A stretch of DNA of 6,992 bases from CAZIWJ01 sp964542855 (GTDB lineage: Bacteria > Bacteroidota > Bacteroidia > Cytophagales > Cyclobacteriaceae): contig CAZIWJ010000197.1 in assembly GCA_964542855.1 (NCBI GenBank), positions 1 through 6,992 on the forward strand. The letters are read 5' to 3'. The translations under genes were made by a program, and so were the position numbers. Below the pieces are notes generated by a model. It was not told the DNA's origin. It was given only the letters and a program-made list of their open reading frames with translations, and ran no database searches. This document shows positions 1-5,680 of this stretch, one piece after another (position 1 is the stretch's first letter; each line of letters begins with the position of its first letter).

Positions 1-307
1 TTCAAGTTAGGTTCGGAAATTAAGGCTGTTCGGGGTAAATACCTGCCCGAGGAAAACTGGGTAGTTAATTCCGGCAACAACGATTCCATGCGCGTGGTAA
101 TTGACGAGTACAATAAGGAAAATATCGACCAGGTGGTATTGCAATACCGTCGCCTTCCAGTGGGGCAATGGCAAACAGTAGATGCAATTCCGTCAACGAA
201 CTGGGCGAGATGTTACTGCAGTATACGTAAACCCGGGTGGATTGAAAGATGGAAGATACCAGTTCCGGGCAGCTAAAAGAAACAGGTGCTATTTTCAATT
301 AGTATAA
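1..307 (+). pseudogene. Frameshifted C-terminal remnant of a secreted repeat protein
   Basis: The reading frame is open from the left edge (frame 1) and encodes a beta-rich stretch containing RVVIDEYNKENIDQVVLQY and RRLPVGQWQTVDAIP. It then runs into a low-quality tail (WARCYCSIRKPGW) and stops at 274-276. The missing continuation is in frame 2, where NPGGLKDGRYQFRAAKRN is encoded at about 227-283, ending at a TAA at 305-307. Frame 3 (about 192-228) also holds NELGEMLLQYT. The pattern of LQYRR..W..., then an LG segment, then GLxDGxYxFRA resembles a beta-sandwich module I associate with very large secreted Bacteroidota proteins; that assignment is from memory and tentative. At least one indel near 195-225 is needed to join the pieces, so the gene is broken unless the sequence has an error there. 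The 5' part lies outside the window. Confidence 0.5.
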
Positions 308-311
308 TTTA

Positions 312-654
312 ACACTCCCACCCCCAAAGAAGTGGGATTTCGCCCATTTGCTTAATCACCAGTTAGGTTACAATGATTTTCACAGCAGGATAGACCGCAC
401 ATTTAAAGTCGCTTCCCCAGGTAGGGAGAGCGACCGGTTAGGATCGAACGCCTGGCCACTGTATGAGCCAAAACAAAATTACCCTGAGGTAGAAGAGGTG
501 GTTTACGCCCGCAAGGCATCATTGAATTACTTGCTGAGTGCCAACCGAAACTTGTCGTTCAACCGACCTTTATTTTGCCAGTGATACCTTTATCCGGATG
601 CTACCGCACGACAGGTATAAACTGGCTCTCACCAGTAAAGTAAAAAAATTGTAA
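312..654 (+). pseudogene. Frameshifted C-terminal remnant of an unrecognised protein
   Basis: Frame 3 is open from about 303 to a TGA at 582-584 and encodes, near its end, VEEVVYARKASLNYLLSANR followed by NLSFNRPLFCQ. From 565 the next frame continues naturally as DLYFASDTFIRMLPHDRY and KLALTSKVKKL, ending at TAA 652-654. Reading NLSFNR (frame 3) into DLYFASDTF (frame 1) at about 560-570 restores a smooth protein C-terminus, so a single indel there explains both pieces. I do not recognise the family. No convincing start codon or upstream region is present; the preceding remnant appears to abut it, so a deletion probably removed the 5' part. It lies convergent with the iron operon, with its stop only about 17 bp from the receptor's stop. 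Confidence is moderate that this is a broken gene and low on any function. Confidence 0.45.
316..340 (+). terminator. Weak stem-loop with short T run
   Basis: TCCCAC (316-321) pairs with GTGGGA (332-337) around a 10-nt loop and is followed by only three T. It sits 9 bp after the TAA at 305-307 of the first remnant, where a terminator would be expected, but the stem is short and the T run is minimal. It could equally be chance in a decaying region. Confidence 0.2.
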
Positions 655-675
655 ACAGCATTCCTGCAAACTACA
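642..675 (-). terminator. Rho-independent terminator of the iron operon, overlapping the receptor stop codon
   Basis: Read on the minus strand, TGTAGTTTGCA (675-665), a GGAA loop of GNRA type (664-661) and TGCTGTTTACA (660-650) form an 11-position stem: seven Watson-Crick pairs, two G-T pairs and two T-T mismatches. One A and then seven consecutive T (648-642) follow. The receptor's TAG stop (673-671) is inside the 5' arm. The position is right for the end of the operon and the T tract is strong; the imperfect, AT-rich stem is the weak point. Confidence 0.45.
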
Positions 676-3079
676 GCCTTACCCCGAAGGAAACGTAAAA
701 ACTCCGTGGGGTTGCCGGGATAATGCCGGGGCCCGGGTAACTGATGGCCCTTCGGGTAAAATACTTTTCGTTGGTCAGGTTATTTACCCCGAATGAAATT
801 TTATAGCGATCGGGTGAATACTCTACGGAAAAATCAACTACGGTGTAAGCAGGGATAATACCATTGAGGGCATTCGGATTAAAGCGGGCGTTGGTACCAT
901 CGGAAAACTGTTCCCCCAGGTAGGAAATTTGCGCAGTGGCTTTGAGATCTTTCCAGGCGTAATTTAAACCGGTGCGCAGCATCACTTCCGGTACGTATTC
1001 TACCTTGTTTCCTTTAATGGAAGAATCGCGAGAGCGAATGTAGTTTGCTTCGATCAGAGAAAAGTTGGTAAACAGCGACAGGGCAGCGTGGTCGGTCTTC
1101 CAGTTTAACAGTTTAAAAACATCGAACTCAAGTAACGACTCCAAACCAATGTGCCGGGAATCTCCCACGTTGGTACGCAACAACAGGGTACTTCCTTCCG
1201 GCAGCAGTAATCCAATGCGGTTGTTGTACCGCAGCAGGAACAGACTAACGTCTACATCTAGCCAGTCCAAAACTTTACCCCTGATGCCCAGGTCAGTGTT
1301 ATACCCGCTTTCGTCGGTAATTAGGCTATCGAGCCGGAAGTTAGGGTTATTCAACCGAAGGTCGCTGAAAGTAACCGACCGAAAATTTTCAGATGCATTG
1401 GCATACAGGTTTAAATCATCGTTCAGGTAGTAACTGATGCCTGCCCCGAACAACACAAACGAGCGGGGAACAGATCGGTTTTCGGTAAAAACGTTTTCAG
1501 TAATAATATTACCGGCACGATCTTCCACCCGTTGCTTCCAGGTACCTTTTGAGTCAGTACGGATGTACTCATAACGAGCGCCTAACGTAATGCTTAACTG
1601 ATCGGTCGGGTTCCAGATATTCTCAGCAAACAGGGAATAATTAGAATTGGGGAAATCATAATCGAACGCTTCCAGGTTGTTCGGATTAATAAAAGTAAAA
1701 TTATCGTTTTCTGCAGCGGTGGCGTCGCCCTGTTTGCGGTTTGTGAGTCCACGGTAAAAGCGTCCGCCAACGAGCAGGGCAGCGGTGGTATTTTTCAGGT
1801 TATAATAATGCAGCAACCTGGCTTCGGTACCGAAATTAGTAAAATCATCACTGATGAGCGTACGGTTTTCGTTCGGGTTATCTGTCCGGTCGATCTGGGC
1901 CAGGTTTCCAAGCGCATCTCTTCCCGATAGTAAGCCGAAACTACGAATATTAATCTTGGTTCGCTCCGAAAATTTGTAGTCGATGGTGCTGGCCAGCAAA
2001 TTCCACGACACCCGGAACCAGTTGCGATCGCGGCGCGATTTTTCCAGGTTACCAGAGCGGAAATCTTCGTCCGTTAAGCCTCCGGGTTGCTGGGCACTGT
2101 ATTCCATCAGAGAGTATTCAATACCAATCTTAAACTTGTCGCTGGCCTGGTAACCAATGCGTGAAAACCCCAGGTGCGAATTAAAACCGGAATTATCGCG
2201 CCAGCCATTTCCCTGCCGGTACTGGTAATAGCCGTAATAATCGATCTTGCCTTTTCTTCCGCCAACGCTTACGAACGAGTTAATGAGGCCGAAGGAAGCC
2301 ACAGCCTGTTCCAGGTTCACTTCAATCGGTTTTTCCGGGGCTTCGCGAATTTTAAAATTCAGCATTCCACCAAACTGGGTACCGTACTGCAAAGAGGCCG
2401 CACCACGAACCACTTCAATTTCCTGCACTGCCTGCATGGCTGGCATGTAATAACTTTCAGGATAACCCAGGGCATCGGCACTCATGTCGTAACCATTCTG
2501 ACGGGTATTAAAATTGGCGGTACGGCTGGGGCCCAGTCCGCGGGCTGCAATATCGAGCTGCAGGCCGGCGTAATCACTTTCCCAGATGTTCAGGCCCGGT
2601 ACCCTGGCGAATACCTGCCGGGCGTTGTTATTTACCTTGTTGGCCGCGAAATCATCCAGTACAATTAGTTCGTTTTTCTTGGCCTCGTAAATACCAAAGC
2701 CTTCAATTGAACGCAAACGGGAAATACCGTTAGTCTGTGTCCTTTTATCTTCAATGGTTACTTCATCCAGGTCGGTACTTAATTCCTGGAGCACAAAATT
2801 TAGTTTACGGTTGCGGTTTAGGTTAATTTCTTTCGTTACCGATTCCATACCCATGCTGAAAGCCTGTACCTGGTATGTTCCCGGGGGGAGGCGCAGGGTA
2901 TAATTTCCGGCCGAATCAGTTTCCGCCCGGGTGTTCACACCAGGCACGTTGATCACCGCTTCCTCAAACGGCTCGTTCGTGCTTTCGGCTACTACCCTGC
3001 CGGATATCGCGTACTGCTGGGCAATGCCCGAAAGCGTGAGTAAAAAAATGCCACTAAGCACGAAAACCAGTTGCTTCAT
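671..3079 (-). CDS. TonB-dependent receptor, FecA-like (iron-chelate uptake)
   Basis: An 802-residue outer-membrane receptor, a normal length for the family. Residues 1-20 are a Sec signal peptide, with cleavage probably after GIA. Residues about 22-100 form a carboxypeptidase-regulatory-like beta domain (AISGRVVAESTNEPFEEAVI, then DSAGNYTLRLPPGTY and VLQEL). LDEVTIED at 104-111 is in the position of a TonB box. The plug follows at about 120-246, with ARVPGLNIWE (158-167), ARGLGPSRTANFNTRQNGYD (179-198), and VVRGAASLQYG and FGGMLNFKIR up to 245. The rest is the beta-barrel, ending in the aromatic-rich beta-signal SFYVSFGVRL. The plug and barrel style resemble the FecA ferric-dicitrate group (COG4772), but the ligand cannot be read from sequence. 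The ATG overlaps the stop of the upstream HTTM gene by 4 nt (ATGA), so translation is probably coupled. It is the last gene of the operon. Linkage to imelysin supports an iron-related ligand; other metals or chelates are possible. Confidence 0.93.
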   Translation of the reverse strand: MKQLVFVLSGIFLLTLSGIAQQYAISGRVVAESTNEPFEEAVINVPGVNTRAETDSAGNYTLRLPPGTYQVQAFSMGMESVTKEINLNRNRKLNFVLQELSTDLDEVTIEDKRTQTNGISRLRSIEGFGIYEAKKNELIVLDDFAANKVNNNARQVFARVPGLNIWESDYAGLQLDIAARGLGPSRTANFNTRQNGYDMSADALGYPESYYMPAMQAVQEIEVVRGAASLQYGTQFGGMLNFKIREAPEKPIEVNLEQAVASFGLINSFVSVGGRKGKIDYYGYYQYRQGNGWRDNSGFNSHLGFSRIGYQASDKFKIGIEYSLMEYSAQQPGGLTDEDFRSGNLEKSRRDRNWFRVSWNLLASTIDYKFSERTKINIRSFGLLSGRDALGNLAQIDRTDNPNENRTLISDDFTNFGTEARLLHYYNLKNTTAALLVGGRFYRGLTNRKQGDATAAENDNFTFINPNNLEAFDYDFPNSNYSLFAENIWNPTDQLSITLGARYEYIRTDSKGTWKQRVEDRAGNIITENVFTENRSVPRSFVLFGAGISYYLNDDLNLYANASENFRSVTFSDLRLNNPNFRLDSLITDESGYNTDLGIRGKVLDWLDVDVSLFLLRYNNRIGLLLPEGSTLLLRTNVGDSRHIGLESLLEFDVFKLLNWKTDHAALSLFTNFSLIEANYIRSRDSSIKGNKVEYVPEVMLRTGLNYAWKDLKATAQISYLGEQFSDGTNARFNPNALNGIIPAYTVVDFSVEYSPDRYKISFGVNNLTNEKYFTRRAISYPGPGIIPATPRSFYVSFGVRL

Positions 3080-4482
3080 TGCTGTTCCTTTTTACTAAAT
3101 GGAAGAATCCAGCTTTTAGGTTTCCATTGGTCTTCTACTTTCGTGAGGTCGATTTGGGGGTCGATTAATTGCCGGGCTGGCCGGGCGTTCAGCGTTACCC
3201 GCACGTCGGCCCGAACCCGGGGGTCGCTCATGCCCTGTTCCCGGTAGTAACCGGCCAGGTAATGGGCAAATTGCAGGATCATATCGGGCTGCATCGCCAT
3301 TTGTTTTTCCTGGTGGGGATGTAGGAATTCACGGTTCCTAACTGCCCCTTCCCTTCCATCCGGGCCATCTTTAACGTAAAAGGTTGCCGTACCGGCTTTT
3401 TCCATCAGCATAACGCGCCAGGCAAAACGATACCCTTCTTCCGTCCAGAAAATATTGCCCGGATAAAGCAGGTAGCGCCAGGGAAACAGCAACTGGAAAA
3501 GAACAAAAGCAACGAGAAAATACCGAAGCCCGTGGCGATACCAGGCAGGCTGGCGGCCAGGATGGTGCCCCGCTGCAGAAGATGATACCTCCAGGGGAAG
3601 CACCCGGCCTAAAGCAGCAATAATTTTATGGTGCACCCGGTCGGAAAAGAAAATTGTTACCCCCAGGATCATTACTAGTGGAAAAACGCCAATCTGGAAC
3701 AATATACCAGTGAGCGCATGAAAAACAACAACCGCCAGGTAAGCCAGCAGGCGGGTTCTTTTCCACAGCAGAAAAATAACAATAAATGTATCGAATAGCA
3801 TCCCTGCCCAGCTGAAGAGGTAGGCGGTAGCTTCGTAATCAAAAATAAACCCGATAAGCGGCAGGCTGGATTTGGCCGGTAGCCAAATCGATAAAGGCAG
3901 GGCTTCTAGCAGCCAGTCGTGTGTTATTTTTGCCAGTCCCGCGTAAACGTAAACGATGGCAATTTGCAATTTAAAAATGCCGATGCACCATCGACTCACT
4001 ACGCTGCCGGCTATCCGGGGCGTCCGTTTGGTGTCGAGCGAAAAATATTTATTGGCCGGCACCAGGATTAAAAGGAAAGATACCAGGCTTACGAAGTAAT
4101 AGTGGTTCAGGTAAAAAGTAAGATCGATCAGTTCCACGTACGAGAAACAAAGGAAAAATAACGTGGTAGCCAGGCGGTAATACCAGCCGAGGGTGATGGC
4201 GATGGTGGCTAGCACCATTAAGGCAAACACCCCGTACATGCCATTGCCGGGCAGCGGTTCAACCCAGTGAAAACCATAGTAATGGAAGTGCATTACCGGG
4301 TTAATTAACTGCGTATCTACCCAGCCCATGTAGATATAACGAAGAGTACTGAACAACATCACCAGGCCGAAACCAATACGAAATGTAACCAGAGGAGCAA
4401 CCGATACGGGTTGCTCCAGGTAATTTACAGCCTGCTTCAGCAGGGAAGGTTTCGATGGCGCGGATTGAAGTTTAGTCGCCAT
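3076..4482 (-). CDS. HTTM / vitamin K-dependent gamma-carboxylase-like membrane protein
   Basis: A 468-residue polytopic inner-membrane protein counted from ATG 4482; a GTG at 4485 would add one Met. Hydrophobic segments are at about 28-47, 84-122, 127-142, 165-183, 219-240, 246-280 and 318-338, followed by a soluble C-terminal part. Several motifs match human gamma-glutamyl carboxylase (GGCX) as I recall it. YLNHYYF, with VPANKYFSLD after it (124-150), corresponds to the GGCX His160 region, giving H127. YAGLAKITHDW (180-190) corresponds to the Lys218 catalytic-base region, giving K185. FHALTGILFQIGVFPLVM (254-271) is the conserved FH...LF.IG.F stretch. FWTEEGYRFAWRVM (345-358) and IDPQIDLTKVEDQW (440-453) match the C-terminal half, so homology is full length and not just the HTTM core. 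The family uses reduced vitamin K; a menaquinone would be the natural cofactor here. The substrate is unknown. The start lies inside the conserved GDGD end of the imelysin gene (11-nt overlap), and the stop overlaps the receptor start. Confidence 0.88.
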   Translation of the reverse strand: MATKLQSAPSKPSLLKQAVNYLEQPVSVAPLVTFRIGFGLVMLFSTLRYIYMGWVDTQLINPVMHFHYYGFHWVEPLPGNGMYGVFALMVLATIAITLGWYYRLATTLFFLCFSYVELIDLTFYLNHYYFVSLVSFLLILVPANKYFSLDTKRTPRIAGSVVSRWCIGIFKLQIAIVYVYAGLAKITHDWLLEALPLSIWLPAKSSLPLIGFIFDYEATAYLFSWAGMLFDTFIVIFLLWKRTRLLAYLAVVVFHALTGILFQIGVFPLVMILGVTIFFSDRVHHKIIAALGRVLPLEVSSSAAGHHPGRQPAWYRHGLRYFLVAFVLFQLLFPWRYLLYPGNIFWTEEGYRFAWRVMLMEKAGTATFYVKDGPDGREGAVRNREFLHPHQEKQMAMQPDMILQFAHYLAGYYREQGMSDPRVRADVRVTLNARPARQLIDPQIDLTKVEDQWKPKSWILPFSKKEQQ

Positions 4483-5584
4483 CACCCGAATTGAACGTTA
4501 TGCTGATTCCCAGTAATGAGCTCATTGAACTTTTAAAATGAGCCGTATTATCCTGCAGCTCGTTTCTCAGGTTTACCAGGGAAGGATCTTCTACCTGTTC
4601 GGAAAGCCGTCCCTGGGGAAGAGCGGCGATAGCCGCATCAATGTCGTTGATGGCTTGTTTAGATGTTTCCACCAGTTCCGGTCCGCCCACTACGCTATTC
4701 AGGTATTCTTCAAACCCAATGATATCCTGTCCGTTCCGGGTGCGTCCGAACCAAATATTTTTACTATTTTCAAATTGCTCCACAATAAGCGAGCGGGATA
4801 TACCGCTGTAGTAAGCCTCAACGAGCCTGGGGTCCGACCCGGCCTGCCCGGCAGTTAACCCGGCCGGCAGTTCAATCTTGAAGTTTTTCAGGTTTTCGTA
4901 ATCCTTAACGAATTCATTATATAACTGGGAAACCGGGCTTCCTGCCGAGGTGCCATCGTTAGAGGTAAACTCTTCGAGGTAAGTAGAATTCCACTCGGTA
5001 ACAATATTATCAGTAATGGTTTTTAATTCACCAACAATCAGTTGCAGGTAAGCTTTCCTGTCGGCATCGAAATTATCCACCATGGCAGTTTCAGAAACAT
5101 CGTTCCCGTATATCAGGTATTCTACCGTGTAGAACCCGCGTACGTCGCGCCGAAAGCTTGACGCCAGGTTAAATTCCGGGTTGCCGATATTCCGTTCTAC
5201 TTCCTGTTCATCGATCGGGAAAACACCGATTACATCGGCAAAAGGGCCCAATGGCAGACTGCCCGGACCAAACCCAAAAGCAGAGCAATGCTGGAAGTCG
5301 GTCACGGCCACTACCCAGGCTTCCCGCAAAGCTAATAGATTAGCTTCGTTAGTATTATCGATAAAAGTGTTGGTAGCCGCACTGAGCTGATCAACGCCAG
5401 ACTGCAGTTGAATGAAATTAGGGACAATAAGTTCACTGGCCATACTTTCCAGCAGCGCCGAGCGATTGAACTGACCCGTTTCTTCGGTTTGGTCGTCGTC
5501 GCAAGAAACGAGAACACCCGCAAGTAACAAAAAACAGAACAGGCCGGTGAAAGAAAGATATTTAAAGTTTAGCCATTTTTTCAT
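4472..5584 (-). CDS. Imelysin-family (M75-like) surface lipoprotein, putative iron handling
   Basis: A 370-residue lipoprotein with signal peptide 1-27 and lipobox LVSC giving Cys28. The mature end begins CDDDQTEE, an acidic tether like Bacteroidota surface-export signals, so it is probably anchored on the cell surface or outer membrane. The imelysin domain covers about 45-365. Recognisable pieces are LREAWVVAVTDFQHCSAFGF (86-105), FADVIGVFPIDEQEVE (115-130), the signature region GFYTVEYLIYG (150-160), EAYYSGISRSLIVEQF (256-271), and the C-terminal LGISITFNSGDGD. The family signature GxHxxE reads G150-F-Y-T-V-E155, so the His is replaced by Tyr while Gly and Glu remain. Despite the peptidase M75 name, the family is linked to iron uptake (the EfeO C-domain is a relative); proteolysis is not established. 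It follows the DUF4856 gene after a 72-bp structured gap that may carry its own promoter, and overlaps the HTTM gene. The ATG at 5584 gives a proper signal peptide; no Shine-Dalgarno is visible. Confidence 0.9.
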   Translation of the reverse strand: MKKWLNFKYLSFTGLFCFLLLAGVLVSCDDDQTEETGQFNRSALLESMASELIVPNFIQLQSGVDQLSAATNTFIDNTNEANLLALREAWVVAVTDFQHCSAFGFGPGSLPLGPFADVIGVFPIDEQEVERNIGNPEFNLASSFRRDVRGFYTVEYLIYGNDVSETAMVDNFDADRKAYLQLIVGELKTITDNIVTEWNSTYLEEFTSNDGTSAGSPVSQLYNEFVKDYENLKNFKIELPAGLTAGQAGSDPRLVEAYYSGISRSLIVEQFENSKNIWFGRTRNGQDIIGFEEYLNSVVGGPELVETSKQAINDIDAAIAALPQGRLSEQVEDPSLVNLRNELQDNTAHFKSSMSSLLGISITFNSGDGD

Positions 5585-5621
5585 GGGTGCTGAAACGTTT
5601 TAACGTGTAGATAATACCCAT
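5562..5621 (-). other. Possible 19-codon leader ORF overlapping the imelysin start
   Basis: An ATG at 5621-5619, inside the 5' arm of the hairpin that also holds the imelysin start, opens a frame reading MGIIYTLKRFSTHEKMAKL and stops at TAA 5564-5562. It overlaps the imelysin start in a different frame. There is no ribosome-binding signal and no family resemblance. It is listed because its position would let its translation open or close the hairpin; chance is the simpler explanation. Confidence 0.12.
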
Positions 5622-5622
5622 G
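5582..5622 (-). promoter_or_regulatory. mRNA hairpin masking the imelysin start codon
   Basis: On the minus-strand transcript, CATGGGT (5622-5616) is a perfect 7-bp complement of ACCCATG (5588-5582), and the latter contains the imelysin AUG (5584-5582). Between the arms, ACGT (5606-5603) and ACGT (5598-5595) can form an inner 4-bp stem with a TAAA loop. Folding would bury the start codon and the bases just before it. This gene pair is the only junction in the operon without overlapping ends, so it is the one place where translation of the second cistron needs independent initiation. Confidence 0.35.
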
Positions 5623-5623
5623 C

Positions 5624-5637
5624 TGCGAATATTCGCA
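5624..5637. promoter_or_regulatory. 14-bp perfect palindrome, possible operator
   Basis: TGCGAATATTCGCA is a perfect 7+7 palindrome in the gap between the DUF4856 and imelysin genes, with one further matching G/C pair (5622 and 5639) outside a single mismatch. It lies about 11 bp downstream of the TAAATTTG promoter candidate, at roughly +6 to +19 from the inferred start of transcription, a common site for repressor binding. As RNA it could also form a 5-bp stem with an AUAU loop. No T run follows, so it is not a terminator. Confidence 0.35.
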
Positions 5638-5648
5638 ACACAGGTAGA

Positions 5649-5680
5649 CAAATTTATTAAGTAGGATTATTGACGTAGAA
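5649..5680 (-). promoter_or_regulatory. Internal Bacteroidota-type promoter candidate for the imelysin gene
   Basis: TAAATTTG (5656-5649 on the minus strand) fits the Bacteroidota -7 consensus TAnnTTTG exactly and begins immediately after the DUF4856 stop codon. A TTC (5680-5678), one base from the -33 TTG core, lies 21 bp upstream. Transcription would start at about 5643, giving a leader of some 60 nt that holds the palindrome and the start-masking hairpin. The -7 match is good and the -33 match is weak. Confidence 0.35.

Noticed and set aside
621..636. ACTGG/CCAGT hairpin followed by AAAG and an A run, considered as a terminator
   Set aside because: The A run lies on the plus strand after the stem; on the minus strand the T tract precedes the stem, so it fits a terminator in neither direction. 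The stem at 650-675 is the better candidate.
1065..1430. Plus-strand open frame of 121 codons within the receptor gene
   Set aside because: Its protein is low-complexity and Ser/Arg-rich, as expected from reading the receptor's complementary strand; no start signal or homologous motif is visible.
2174..2668. Long plus-strand open frame (164 codons) inside the receptor gene
   Set aside because: It is antisense to the conserved plug and early barrel of the TonB receptor, has no family resemblance, and the receptor frame shows clear protein constraint.
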